Assembly (NCBI RefSeq): GCF_900456975.1
Contig: NZ_UGYM01000002.1
Coordinates: 434,001 to 498,000, forward strand
Source of the DNA: Shewanella baltica
Lineage (GTDB): Bacteria > Pseudomonadota > Gammaproteobacteria > Enterobacterales > Shewanellaceae
Length of the DNA: 64,000 bases
Direction of reading: 5' to 3'
This document shows, one piece after another, positions 37,809-47,094 of the stretch. Under the pieces are notes generated by a model that ran no database searches, was not told the DNA's origin, and saw only the letters and a program-made list of their open reading frames with translations. Position numbers and translations under genes: made by a program. Position 1 is the first letter of the stretch; each line of letters starts with the position of its first letter.

Positions 37809-38294
37809 ATGCCTTCAATGGATATTGTGTCAGAAGTGAATGAAGTTGAACTGCGTAATGCGGTTGATAATACTAAGCGTGAGCTGGCGACACGTTTCGA
37901 TTTTCGCGGTAAAACGGCTGACGTGGAATATAAGGATCATGTGGTCACGTTAACCGCTGAAGATGACTTCCAATGCCAACAATTAGTGGACATTTTACGT
38001 ATGCAACTGAGCAAACGTAATGTGGATCCGTCTTCGATGGAAGTCGATGAGAAAGCCATCCACAGCGGCAAAACCTTCTCCCTAAAAGTGAAGTTTAAAG
38101 AAGGTATCGAAACCTTAATCGCTAAAAAACTGGTCAAGCTAATTAAAGACAGCAAACTTAAAGTGCAAGCGTCTATTCAAGGCGAGAAAGTACGAGTTAC
38201 AGGTAAAAAACGTGACGATTTACAAGCTGTCATGGCGTTGGCACGTGAGTCTGAGTTAGGCCAGCCTTTCCAATTTGATAACTTTAAAGATTAA
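37809..38294 (+). CDS. yajQ: YajQ family nucleotide-binding protein
   Basis: 161 residues from the ATG at 37809; the upstream TTG adds seven residues absent from the family. It begins [18 protein letters not shown] and includes [13 protein letters not shown] and the C-terminal [17 protein letters not shown]. YajQ proteins have two RRM-like ferredoxin folds; some bind nucleic acid or c-di-GMP, and in phage-infected cells one acts as a transcription cofactor. The precise role here is unknown. Single gene with a strong terminator. Confidence 0.93.
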
Positions 38295-38353
38295 TCGAGC
38301 AAATTTGGTTTAACGTGATTCAGTATCGCGTTTGCCATTTCGTCTTTAAATGT

Positions 38354-38387
38354 AAAAGCCCTCACATCAAGGTGTGAGGGCTTTTTT
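38354..38387. terminator. terminator between yajQ and ampG
   Basis: AAAAGCCCTCAC pairs with GTGAGGGCTTTT, and a six-T run follows. It lies between convergent genes. Confidence 0.93.
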
Positions 38388-38415
38388 ATATTGATGACAT
38401 AAGTGCTATGAGACC

Positions 38416-39831
38416 TTAATCCGATTTTGCTGCTGTATCTTTTGACGAATCATCCATTAATGATGTACTTGGGTGCGGTGCATACTTGTTGACTAAGATA
38501 ACCAAAAACAACACAGGAAAACCAATAACACTGGCGGCGACAAAGAAGTTCACATAGCCAAATGCGTCGACATAAGCCCCCGAGAAGCCCGCGATAAACT
38601 TTGGGAACAGTACCATAATCGAAGACAGTAAGGCATATTGCGTCGCACTGTAGCCATTACTCGTGAGACTCGATAGATAGGCCATAAAGGCAACCGTAGC
38701 GATTCCTGCGCTAAAGTTGTCTACGGAAATGGCAAAGGTTAAAAAGGGCACGTTATAGCCAATTACCGCCTGCCACGCGAATAACAGATTGGTTACCGCC
38801 ACCAGCAAAGCGCCAAGGAAAAGGATCTTCATCGTGCCATAACGCGCTAACAAAACACCGCCGAAGGCACCGCCGACTAAGGTCATGATCAGGCCATAGA
38901 TTTTACTTAAATAGGCAACTTCTTCCTTAGTGAAGCCCATATCCACATAAAAGACGTTCGCCATAATGCCCATCACAATATCCGAGATCCGGTAGCAAGA
39001 AATCAGCAATAGGATGAGGATAGCACTGTAGCCATAGCGTTTGAAAAAGTCGATAAAGGGTAAAATACAGGCCGTGTATACCCATGACATACCAGCGGCG
39101 ATGATTCTTGGATAAGTGGCGCTTAAGCGTTGTTTTAAGGCTAATTCAGTGGCATCGGCGGCGCGGGTATCGACTTTGGGCTCACGGCTAAAAAGCGTGG
39201 TCAAAATCCCCACGGACATCAAGCCCGCCATAATCAGGTAAGAGGTTTGCCAGGCCACTAAGTTGTATGCTGTGTTACCGGGTTCGACCCAAGCCGCTAT
39301 GGTGAGTGCACCTGCGGTGGCGACTATCATGGCGCTGCGGTAACCCACTTGATAGGCGGCGGCTAATGCGGCTTGCATTTTTTCTGGGGCGGATTCAATT
39401 CGAAAGGCATCAATCACAATATCTTGGGTGGCAGACGCGAAGGCAATCATTAAGGCAAACAGTGCCAAGCGTTCGAGATCCTTGAGCGGATCGCTGAACG
39501 ACATGCCTAAGATAGCGCCGACCAATAACAACTGAGCGAACAGCATCCAGCTACGGCGTCGGCCTAGAAAGCGAGTTAACAGTGGTATCGAGAGTCGGTC
39601 TACTAAGGGCGACCAAGCCCATTTAAGGCCATAGGCTAATGTAATCCAGCTGAAATAACCGATAGCAGTGCGATCAACGCCGGCTTCACGCAACCAAAAG
39701 GATAACGTTGAAAAAACTAACATGTACGGTAGACCGGCGGAAAAACCTAACAATAATAGGATTAAAACCCGCTTGTGATAATAGACGCTGAGCGCATCGA
39801 GTGTACGTTGAATAAAACCTGTTGCGGACAT
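38416..39831 (-). CDS. ampG: AmpG-type muropeptide MFS permease
   Basis: 471 residues, about twelve to fourteen transmembrane helices. It has the AmpG opening KRVLILLLLGFSAGLPYML, LGFSAGLPY being the family hallmark. The loop FLGRRRSWMLFAQLLL and the SATQDIVIDAFRIE segment (about 136-149) also match. It imports anhydro-muropeptides for peptidoglycan recycling, feeding Mpl, encoded 6 kb away in this window. The C-terminal tail is Ser/Asp-rich and cytosolic. It is next to yajG, as in enterobacteria, but with two genes between. Confidence 0.94.
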   Translation of the reverse strand: MSATGFIQRTLDALSVYYHKRVLILLLLGFSAGLPYMLVFSTLSFWLREAGVDRTAIGYFSWITLAYGLKWAWSPLVDRLSIPLLTRFLGRRRSWMLFAQLLLVGAILGMSFSDPLKDLERLALFALMIAFASATQDIVIDAFRIESAPEKMQAALAAAYQVGYRSAMIVATAGALTIAAWVEPGNTAYNLVAWQTSYLIMAGLMSVGILTTLFSREPKVDTRAADATELALKQRLSATYPRIIAAGMSWVYTACILPFIDFFKRYGYSAILILLLISCYRISDIVMGIMANVFYVDMGFTKEEVAYLSKIYGLIMTLVGGAFGGVLLARYGTMKILFLGALLVAVTNLLFAWQAVIGYNVPFLTFAISVDNFSAGIATVAFMAYLSSLTSNGYSATQYALLSSIMVLFPKFIAGFSGAYVDAFGYVNFFVAASVIGFPVLFLVILVNKYAPHPSTSLMDDSSKDTAAKSD

Positions 39832-40141
39832 AGGTATGAGTCTAAGTGTTTAATCCGCCTAGCTTACGGGTAAGGTGCCATAGGGTTCAAGGGCTAATGG
39901 CATTCCTTTTGTACAAGGCTCTCGTTTGGCGCATTTTGGTGATTGAATATGGCTTAAGCGTTAATCTTCTGTTGCTAAGCGTTTACAGCGGTTTTTATCG
40001 TCAGCATTAATTGTCGGCATTGATTGCCTGTATTAATACCTTAAGTAAAAGAGATCACAAAAATGAAGGGGGAGGAATGAATTGCGCGATAAAAAAAGGC
40101 CCTGATAACAGGGCCATTTTCTATCGATAGGAATGCTGAAC
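39832..40141. other. intergenic region between ampG and a small hypothetical gene
   Basis: 310 bases. Near the right end it holds a minus-strand terminator (next entry). The rest probably carries the ampG promoter; I could not find a convincing sigma70 pair, RNA gene or ORF. Confidence 0.5.
40091..40118 (-). terminator. rho-independent terminator of the 106-aa gene
   Basis: Stem GGCCCTG / CAGGGCC with loop ATAA. On the minus strand it is followed by a seven-T run. Confidence 0.9.
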
Positions 40142-40462
40142 TTAGGGTCTTATCCCGACGCATCCCTGCGGCACTCGGCCGCCTAAACTCAGATAGTCAC
40201 AGCAATCATTAACTTGCTTACGCAGATATTGATTACCGCGGATCACACAGTCAGGCCACCTGTTAAAGCTGTGGAGCAAGTGCCAAAACACTTTTTCAGT
40301 TTCCGTTTGCGCTTCGCCAGTCGAATTCAATTGCTGCCATTCTTCTAACGTGTCCCATAAGTAAAGTTGCACTTCATGGAAGTCGAGTTCTTCACTCAAA
40401 AACGCTTTTCCATAAAAGGCGAGTTGGGGCGCTTTATTATCGATGAACTCAGTTGCCGTCAT
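40142..40462 (-). CDS. small conserved hypothetical protein
   Basis: 106 residues, soluble, acidic and aromatic-rich (FHEVQLYLWDTLEEWQQL). It has a cysteine-rich end with the adjacent pair in DCCDYLSLGG and a further Cys in QGCVGIRP. A perfect AGGAGG sits seven bases before the ATG, and a terminator closes the gene, so it is surely expressed. I recognise no family or motif. It lies between ampG and the cyclophilin on the same strand. Confidence 0.78.
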   Translation of the reverse strand: MTATEFIDNKAPQLAFYGKAFLSEELDFHEVQLYLWDTLEEWQQLNSTGEAQTETEKVFWHLLHSFNRWPDCVIRGNQYLRKQVNDCCDYLSLGGRVPQGCVGIRP

Positions 40463-40535
40463 CGTTTGCCTCCTTTCTGTTTGCTGTAACAGTATAGATG
40501 CAAAATTAGCGCTTTTGCTCGAAATTATTTTTGGA

Positions 40536-41120
40536 TTACTGTTTAGGTAATAACTTAGCGGTTTTCAATATGATAGGTGTCACAGGGACATCAGGCCAAT
40601 TGAGCTTAGTGTTCGTGCCTGTCTCAACGACAGCCATAGCTTCTAGGACAGTTTTACCTTCAATCACCTCACCAAATACGGCATAACCCCAACGGCGTTT
40701 GGATGGGTCGAGCTTAGTATTGTCGGCCACGTTGAAGTAGAACTGGCGTGTGGCTGAGTGCGGCTCGTTTTCCCGCGCCATGGCGATAGTGCCTATGCTG
40801 TTGGTGAGGCCATTTCCTGATTCGTTGACTATCGGCTTGCCGTCTGGCAACTCTTCATACTTAGGGGTGAGTCCACCGCCTTGCACCACAAAGTCACTGA
40901 TCACACGGTGAAATATCGTGTTGTCGTATTCGCCTTTGACGACATAGGTTAAAAAGTTATCGACAGTGATAGGTGCGCGTGTTCTATCTAGTTCGACCAC
41001 TATTTTGCCTAAGCTAGTGTCAAACTCGACTCTGGGATACAAGGTATCGGCCTGAATGTCGAGTGCGAAGCTATTGTGACTCATAAAGAGAAATAAGAGG
41101 GCTGATATCCAACGGAGCAT
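40536..41120 (-). CDS. periplasmic cyclophilin-type peptidyl-prolyl isomerase
   Basis: 194 residues. A signal peptide ends NSFALD (about residue 20). The bacterial cyclophilin fold is complete: FDTSLGKIVVELDRTRAPITVDNFL (34-58), FHRVISDFVVQGGGL (catalytic Arg in FHRVI; about 75-89), ARENEPHSATRQFYFNV and VFGEVIEGKTVLEAM. It catalyses proline cis/trans isomerisation of periplasmic and outer-membrane proteins, like PpiA/RotA. It lies 29 bases downstream of yajG, so the two are likely co-transcribed. Confidence 0.94.
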   Translation of the reverse strand: MLRWISALLFLFMSHNSFALDIQADTLYPRVEFDTSLGKIVVELDRTRAPITVDNFLTYVVKGEYDNTIFHRVISDFVVQGGGLTPKYEELPDGKPIVNESGNGLTNSIGTIAMARENEPHSATRQFYFNVADNTKLDPSKRRWGYAVFGEVIEGKTVLEAMAVVETGTNTKLNWPDVPVTPIILKTAKLLPKQ

Positions 41121-41149
41121 ATTGATTTCCTTATAATAAACTGACGCTG

Positions 41150-41716
41150 TTATTGTTGTAGAAACTGATTAAGCTCAGGATCATTGAGAATTTCACCTGT
41201 GAGTTGGCCGAGTAATTTATTCATATCCAGCTCTAAGGTCGCAAAATCGGGCGTTAAAGGGCCTTTCAAGGTGCCTTTTGCCTTATAGCGTTTAACCAGT
41301 TCTTGGGTTGAGTTTTTGGCTTGCACTGCGATTAACACACTGTGTTTTGCCTCATAGCCAAAAGTCTTTTTAGTGACATCCATTTGCAATTCTTCTAATT
41401 GAATTTGCACTGAATTAGTCGCGCTAGGATCGATTTGATAACCCGCTTGGCTAAAGCCGGCGCGGAATACTTCATCGAGCAGCAATTTAGGCGGTTCACT
41501 CGGGCCGACCAAACGTGTTTTTGTCCCTTCTTCAATAAAGCGCGCCACGTAATCGACGGTGCGTGTATCGACGGTTTCAAGAGAGATAGGAACACGTTGT
41601 GCAGTTTGTTGGCTGATATTGGGCACTTGGGGACTGAAAGCCATATGAGTCGGATTTTGGCTGGCACAGCCCGCGAACAGCAGGGGAAAAGTCAAAGTCA
41701 GTAATAGCCGTTTCAT
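41150..41716 (-). CDS. yajG: YajG family lipoprotein
   Basis: 188 residues from the ATG at 41716 (MKRLLLTLTFPLLFAGC); the longer reading has 22 extra residues before the signal peptide. The lipobox LFAGC gives Cys at residue 17. The mature part has the YajG layout, with PQVPNISQQ near the N-terminus and a YIARFIEEG-like VDYVARFIEEGTKTRLVG block (residues about 60-77). Function unknown; in E. coli yajG neighbours ampG, as it does here within two genes. Confidence 0.9.
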   Translation of the reverse strand: MKRLLLTLTFPLLFAGCASQNPTHMAFSPQVPNISQQTAQRVPISLETVDTRTVDYVARFIEEGTKTRLVGPSEPPKLLLDEVFRAGFSQAGYQIDPSATNSVQIQLEELQMDVTKKTFGYEAKHSVLIAVQAKNSTQELVKRYKAKGTLKGPLTPDFATLELDMNKLLGQLTGEILNDPELNQFLQQ

Positions 41717-41862
41717 GGGATCTCTCGTACAAGTAAAAGTGGCTACAGCATACCAGAAATCACTTTTGATGCCACAGAACACCTCGATTCAGTTGGAGTA
41801 CAGCTTTTAGTGATAATATCCAGCGTTCACTATGGGTTAGTTCATTTCTTTAGGTGCAAAAT

Positions 41863-42426
41863 ATGCCAAAACTGTCGTTAATTTCGTTCATTGTGGGCCT
41901 GACACTGGCGTCAAGCATCATGAGCACCAATGCATTCGCGGGGGATTCTGCCCATATACTCGGCGGCAGTTTAGGTTACGGTAGCCAAGAGTTTGAAACT
42001 AAGAATGGTAAATATGATGCCGGTGACACCCTGAGTGGCGACTTATATTACCGTTATATGCTCAACGAGCATTTTGGGGTTGAAGCGGGTTATTTAGCTG
42101 GTTCCGGTGGTGTTGCGAGTGCGCTTGTCAGTATTATCAGCGAGATAAAAAACTTGAGTTATAACGGTGTTAGAACCACAGCCTACGGAGAGTATGCGTT
42201 GTCTCGCGGTAACAGCCTTTATGCCAAGCTGGGCGCTGCCTACACTCAAGTGAGCTATGAGATGGATAAGCAGGAGATGGACTCGAACGATGTCGGCTTT
42301 TATGGCGCGGTTGGTTGGCAATATCGCTTTAAGTCAGGATTCGGTTTGAATTTGGAATATGAATATCTTCCGATGAAGGAGTTAGAGTTGCAGGGGATCA
42401 ACTTTGGAATGAGCTATCGATTCTAG
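41863..42426 (+). CDS. small outer-membrane beta-barrel (OmpA/OmpX-like) protein
   Basis: 187 residues from the ATG at 41863, with AGGTG seven bases upstream. The signal peptide ends TNAFA (about residue 26). The mature protein has alternating strands typical of an eight-stranded barrel (LGGSLGYGSQEFET, YRYMLNEHFGVEAGYLAG, LYAKLGAAYTQVSYEM, GWQYRFKSGFGLNLEYEYL). It ends in the outer-membrane C-terminal Phe (FGMSYRF). It is probably a structural or surface protein of unknown specificity. Confidence 0.88.
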   Translation: MPKLSLISFIVGLTLASSIMSTNAFAGDSAHILGGSLGYGSQEFETKNGKYDAGDTLSGDLYYRYMLNEHFGVEAGYLAGSGGVASALVSIISEIKNLSYNGVRTTAYGEYALSRGNSLYAKLGAAYTQVSYEMDKQEMDSNDVGFYGAVGWQYRFKSGFGLNLEYEYLPMKELELQGINFGMSYRF

Positions 42427-42433
42427 TCCTGCT

Positions 42434-42475
42434 TAGCATCTAGCATCTAGCATCTAGCATCTAGCATCTAGCATT
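42434..42475. repeat. heptanucleotide tandem repeat (TAGCATC)x5 + 1
   Basis: Five exact copies of TAGCATC followed by one TAGCATT. It lies directly after the barrel gene stop and abuts its terminator. The length is likely to vary among strains by slippage. Confidence 0.95.
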
Positions 42476-42497
42476 AAAGCGCCTTTGGGCGCTTTTT
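42476..42497 (+). terminator. terminator of the outer-membrane barrel gene
   Basis: Stem AAAGCGCC / GGCGCTTT with loop TTTG and a T-run. Confidence 0.9.
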
Positions 42498-42669
42498 CGT
42501 TTTATAACCTAGGATGTTAAAGCATTAAGCAGAATATTGGCTGGCAACAAAATGACAACATTTTGACCTTGCACTCTTTTAATGCAAAGGGGGACGGGTT
42601 AGAGTAAAAATTCGATGTTTAGAATGAGAGAGCACAGATGCTCCCGCGTTATTTCTGTAAGGCTTAGTC

Positions 42670-43701
42670 ATGTTAACGATAGCAACGCAAATTGCCCCAG
42701 ATAGCCTGATCAATCCGAAGGGGTTACCCCATTTCGGCCATTTCGATGGCATAGTCAAAACCTTAGGTTTAGCGGACTTTGTTTATTTCGATACTATGGA
42801 TAAACCCGCTTCAGCGTGGGCCAAGCATTTCGATTATAAACAATTTCAGTTTGTCTCTTTGGTCACGCCGCGTTATGTCCTTGGCATTGCGCTCGCCGAT
42901 ATTGCTTACGTCGGCAGTGCGTTTTGTTATTTATACGACATAAAAACCAACACTCTCACCCAGCTTGATTGGCTAAAACCTTTAAGATTTGGCTATCAGA
43001 TGACGCCATCGCCAGCCGAGGGGCGAAGTAGTATTGGCCGTAAAGGAGCGCAGTTAAGCTTTGAGATTGTAGAGGGCGGTTGGCGGTTAATCATTGATAC
43101 TAAAAATATTCAAGCCGATGTGACTTTGCACTCAGCTCCCTTAAGTTTGCCTATGGCCATGTGTAGTCCTACGGGATACAACGGCTGGACTTACACACAA
43201 AAGCATAATGGTTTGACGGTTAAAGGTAGTTTGATTGTAGCCCATGAGCCGCAGCCGCTGAATCACGCTTTAGCTGGTTATGATTTTTCGGCGGGTTACA
43301 TGCGCCGCGATACCAGTTGGCGCTGGGCGTCGATCAACGCGCGGATCCATGAGGGCATTATGGGGCTTAATTTAGCTGCTGGCGTCAATGAAACCGGCGC
43401 TACTGAAAATGTCTTTTGGATTAATGGCGAGCGTCATTTACTCGGGCCAGTGCAATTTGAATTTGATCGACACGCCACGCTCGGCGCCGAGGTTTGGCGA
43501 GTCTACAGTCAAAATGGCCAAGTGGATTTACAGTTCGCGGCGCGCAATTGTCGCAGTGAAAAGCGTAACTTGCTCTTGCTTAAGAGTAATTTTCGCCAAT
43601 TCATCGGTCATTTCAGCGGCACGATTACTGATAATCAAGGGCGCAGTTACCAGTTGAATAATGTGCTGGGACTTGCCGAAGATCACTATGCCCGCTGGTA
43701 A
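42670..43701 (+). CDS. DUF2804 family protein
   Basis: 343 residues, no signal peptide. The region LINPKGLPHFGHFDG (14-28) and the later MCSPTGYNGWTYTQKHNGLTVKG (about 159-181) with DFSAGYMRRDTSWRWAS (about 210-226) match DUF2804 as I know it. It is predicted to be a beta-rich, calycin-like fold, but no activity is known. It is followed on the same strand by a fatty acid hydroxylase family protein, so a role in lipid metabolism is possible but not shown. Confidence 0.85.
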   Translation: MLTIATQIAPDSLINPKGLPHFGHFDGIVKTLGLADFVYFDTMDKPASAWAKHFDYKQFQFVSLVTPRYVLGIALADIAYVGSAFCYLYDIKTNTLTQLDWLKPLRFGYQMTPSPAEGRSSIGRKGAQLSFEIVEGGWRLIIDTKNIQADVTLHSAPLSLPMAMCSPTGYNGWTYTQKHNGLTVKGSLIVAHEPQPLNHALAGYDFSAGYMRRDTSWRWASINARIHEGIMGLNLAAGVNETGATENVFWINGERHLLGPVQFEFDRHATLGAEVWRVYSQNGQVDLQFAARNCRSEKRNLLLLKSNFRQFIGHFSGTITDNQGRSYQLNNVLGLAEDHYARW

Positions 43702-43843
43702 CCGAATGCGGGTCGTCAAACGCGACTAACCGACCGCGGTTGTCTGTGTTGTGGCGTTTAAAGCCGTTTATAAAATTCGCTCAGAATCGATATAAAAACA
43801 CTAAAAATAATCATAAAACAACAAGAGAACAGGACGACCTTAT

Positions 43844-44710
43844 ATGGATATCGCCTCGCTGATCCAGCACCCCGAAGTGTTACTGCTCGTGCTCGCGCCG
43901 CTGTTTTTCGTGTGTATTTTGCTGGAATGGTATTTTGGTGATAAAAGACAAAAACTACCGTTGAGTGCTCGCTATCGCGGCCAAGAAGTGCTGTGTAATT
44001 TTAGCCTCGCGGCCATGCATCAAGGCGCCGATCTGCTCACTGGCTTGTTGATCGCTAAGCTGTATCTAGCGATGTTTGGTTGGAAGTTATTCGATATTGA
44101 AATGGGCCCATTAAGCTTTATTGCCTTGATGGTTGCGCAGGACTTTTGTTATTACTGGTTCCACAGGGCGAGCCATAGAGTGCGCTGGATGTGGGCGGCT
44201 CACGTGGTGCACCATAGCTCTGAGAATATGAATTTTAGCACGGCGTTTCGCCAGAGTTTAATGTATCCCTTTGCGGGCATGTGGTTATTTTGGTTGCCGC
44301 TGGTGGTCATAGGTTTCGACCCAAACTGGGTGGTATTTGTGGTATTACTCAATCTGGGATTGCAATTTTTTGTGCATACCCAAGCGATTAAATCACTCGG
44401 ACCGCTGGAATGGGTCTTTAATACACCGTCACATCACAGGGTGCACCACGGTCGTAATCCCCAATATATAGATAAAAACTATGCGGGCGTGCTGATTATT
44501 TGGGACAAGCTGTTTGGCACTTTTGAGCCCGAAGTGGAGACAGTGATTTACGGTATCACTAAGCCTGTAAATAGTTTTAATCCCCTTAAAGTGACGTTTA
44601 GCGAATGGCGAGACATGTTTGCTGAGGTCACCGCGACAGGCTTGAGTGTTAAACAACGACTACGTATCTTGTTTGCTCCGCCTTCCAGCAGTTTAAAAAG
44701 CGAGGAATAA
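43844..44710 (+). CDS. sterol desaturase / fatty acid hydroxylase family membrane protein
   Basis: 288 residues with about four to five transmembrane helices and the full three-box di-iron histidine signature: HRASH (about 108-112), HVVHHS (about 121-126) and HRVHHG (about 198-203). Enzymes of this superfamily hydroxylate or desaturate lipids or sterols at the membrane using O2. The substrate here is unknown. AACAGGACGACC precedes the ATG. Confidence 0.93.
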   Translation: MDIASLIQHPEVLLLVLAPLFFVCILLEWYFGDKRQKLPLSARYRGQEVLCNFSLAAMHQGADLLTGLLIAKLYLAMFGWKLFDIEMGPLSFIALMVAQDFCYYWFHRASHRVRWMWAAHVVHHSSENMNFSTAFRQSLMYPFAGMWLFWLPLVVIGFDPNWVVFVVLLNLGLQFFVHTQAIKSLGPLEWVFNTPSHHRVHHGRNPQYIDKNYAGVLIIWDKLFGTFEPEVETVIYGITKPVNSFNPLKVTFSEWRDMFAEVTATGLSVKQRLRILFAPPSSSLKSEE

Positions 44711-44879
44711 CAATCCACTGCATTTTCCAAGTTAAATAGCGCAAATGGCTAATAGAGTCTTGAATTTAGCCTTGCTAGCCTATATTCCGTTTTTTGCCAC
44801 TGTTTTGGTGTAAAAATGTACAATCCCATACTTTGGTGGTACTTTTTGGGATAAGGAATTTAACTTGGGAGGACTTATC

Positions 44880-45503
44880 ATGATGGATGAACCTCGATTA
44901 TCCGCGGAGGAGCTTGCTTGTTTTAGCGAACTTTTTTCGCCGACTCGTGTGGGCACTGCCTTGACTAACGATCCCCTGGTCAATCACGTGCTCACAGTCA
45001 CAACTGAAGTGCCGCAAGTTATCGCCTCGATTCTCGGTAAGGCAAAACTCACTCTATTAGCCGAAGTCGGGCCCTATAAACTCTGGTTTCCGCTACTGAT
45101 GAAAGTGGATGACTTTGGACAGTTTCAACCCACTTTAGGCGTGCCTGAAGTGCTCGATGCCTCGGGAGTAGAACGCAGTTGGCGGTTAACCCAAGCCGAT
45201 GATGTGTGGATATTCGACCACGATCAAGGTGAGCAATGGTCTGTTGCCTCGTTATCCAGTTCTGGCATGGCCATTCGCGCTAAATCACAGCAGCAATTTA
45301 AGCAATTGCTAGGCAGTAAAGATCTGCAATTGCAACTGCCCAATGGCGAGACTATGCGCGTCGATATCGAGCCTATTCGTAGCGAGAAAGGTCTGGCCTT
45401 CGTTAAGTTTCAGGCTGAAACCGAAGAGCGCGAAGCGTTACGTCAATTCTTATTTAGTCGTCACCGCAGTCAGCACGCTCAGCTCTACCGTGACTTACGT
45501 TAG
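44880..45503 (+). CDS. probable PilZ-like domain protein
   Basis: 207 residues from the ATG at 44880, with a perfect GGAGG seven bases upstream. The N-terminal about 95 residues are unrecognised (VLTVTTEVPQVIASILGKAK). The C-terminal part (about 95-200) resembles a PilZ barrel: WSVASLSSSGMAIRAKS (residues 120-136) stands where PilZ domains have DxSxxG, with Asp replaced by Ser. No clear RxxxR motif is present, so c-di-GMP binding is doubtful. A protein-interaction role is conceivable. Monocistronic. Confidence 0.65.
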   Translation: MMDEPRLSAEELACFSELFSPTRVGTALTNDPLVNHVLTVTTEVPQVIASILGKAKLTLLAEVGPYKLWFPLLMKVDDFGQFQPTLGVPEVLDASGVERSWRLTQADDVWIFDHDQGEQWSVASLSSSGMAIRAKSQQQFKQLLGSKDLQLQLPNGETMRVDIEPIRSEKGLAFVKFQAETEEREALRQFLFSRHRSQHAQLYRDLR

Positions 45504-45701
45504 TACCTGCATTGCAACAGTTTTCGACCTTGTGTTAGTTTTCCTGTTATCTAAAAATCTCAGTTCTGCAACTCGAATGTGAAATCCACGGATTTAAAAA
45601 CTGCCATTTGCGATTGCAGTGCTTTTCGCCGATTGTTACCTGCCAATCTGTCGCCCGATGGATTAGAATGGCGTTGAATTCAAAACATCAGAGCGAGCGG
45701 T

Positions 45702-47093
45702 ATGCACGTACATATTTTAGGAATTTGTGGAACCTTCATGGGTGGTCTAGCGTTATTGGCTAGGGCAAAAGGGCACAGAGTGACGGGCTCGGATGCCAAT
45801 GTCTATCCTCCAATGAGCACGCAACTAGAGGACCAAGGCATTGAGCTTATTCAAGGTTTTGATCCCAGCCAGCTGGGTGAAGCAGGGCATTATCCTGACT
45901 TAGTTGTCATTGGTAATGCCATGAGCCGGGGTAATCCCTGCGTGGAAGCCGTGTTGAACATTGGCATCCCTTATACCTCTGGCCCGCAGTTTTTAGCCGA
46001 TCATATTTTGCCTGAGCGTTGGGTACTGGCAGTGTCTGGCACTCACGGTAAAACCTCGACTTCTAGCATGTTAGCCTGGATTTTAGATGATTGTGGTTAT
46101 GAGCCTGGGTTCTTAATTGGTGGTGTACCGCAAAACTTTGGTGTGTCGGCGCGTTTAGGCAAGACGGCTTTTTTTGTGGTTGAGGCCGACGAATACGACA
46201 GTGCCTTCTTCGATAAACGTTCGAAATTCGTGCATTATCATCCACGTACCTTAGTGATCAACAATCTTGAGTTCGATCATGCCGATATTTTTGCCGATCT
46301 GGCTGCGATTCAAAAACAGTTTAATCATTTAGTTCGCACTGTACCTGGCGAGGGAAAGATCGTTTGGCCTGCCGATTCCCATGCTGTTAAGCAGACGATT
46401 GATATGGGTTGCTGGAGCGAGCAAGAAACCTATCATTTAGCCGAATCGAGCAGCGGTTGGTATGGCAAAGCCTTAAGTGATGATTGTCATCGCTTTGAAG
46501 TGTTTTTTGATGGTGAGTCCCAAGGCATTCTCGAATGGGATTTGATTGGTCAGCACAATATTGAAAACGCCATGATGGCCATTGCTGCTGCGCGTCACGT
46601 GGGCGTTAAGCCGAGTGCTGCAATTGAAGCCTTAGCTAAGTTTATGCCACCTAAACGTCGACTCGAATTACTCGGAACCGTTAACGGTGTGAGCGTATAC
46701 GACGACTTTGCCCACCATCCAACGGCGATTGCGACCACGTTAAAAGGCATGCGGGCTAAGGTCGGTCAGAGCAAGATTACTGTAGTACTCGAGCCGCGCT
46801 CAAACACTATGAAGAGCGGTGTCCATAAAGACACTTTAGCTTTTTCTATGATGCAAGCCGACGAAGCCTTTTTATATCAAGCCGATACCATCGACTGGAA
46901 TATGAAAGAAGCCATGGAAGCGGCGGTGATCCCTGTGACTGTGTTACATCAAATTGATGATGTGGTCGCCAAAGTGGCGGCGACGTCCAAAGCGGGTGAC
47001 ACCATAGTGGTGATGAGTAACGGTGGCTTTGGCGGGTTACATAAGAAGTTATTGGCCGCATTAGAGCTACGTTCAACTGCAGAGCAGGTTTAA
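45702..47093 (+). CDS. mpl: UDP-MurNAc:L-alanyl-gamma-D-glutamyl-meso-DAP ligase
   Basis: 463 residues, Mur ligase fold. [20 protein letters not shown] is the N-terminal Rossmann domain. [15 protein letters not shown] (about 113-127) is the ATP-binding P-loop, [12 protein letters not shown] and [11 protein letters not shown] are central, and [16 protein letters not shown] (about 336-351) lies in the C-terminal domain. It joins recycled tripeptide to UDP-MurNAc, working after AmpG in peptidoglycan recycling. It starts a tight mpl-ubiX-hpt cluster. Confidence 0.97.
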   Translation: MHVHILGICGTFMGGLALLARAKGHRVTGSDANVYPPMSTQLEDQGIELIQGFDPSQLGEAGHYPDLVVIGNAMSRGNPCVEAVLNIGIPYTSGPQFLADHILPERWVLAVSGTHGKTSTSSMLAWILDDCGYEPGFLIGGVPQNFGVSARLGKTAFFVVEADEYDSAFFDKRSKFVHYHPRTLVINNLEFDHADIFADLAAIQKQFNHLVRTVPGEGKIVWPADSHAVKQTIDMGCWSEQETYHLAESSSGWYGKALSDDCHRFEVFFDGESQGILEWDLIGQHNIENAMMAIAAARHVGVKPSAAIEALAKFMPPKRRLELLGTVNGVSVYDDFAHHPTAIATTLKGMRAKVGQSKITVVLEPRSNTMKSGVHKDTLAFSMMQADEAFLYQADTIDWNMKEAMEAAVIPVTVLHQIDDVVAKVAATSKAGDTIVVMSNGGFGGLHKKLLAALELRSTAEQV

Positions 47094-47094
47094 G

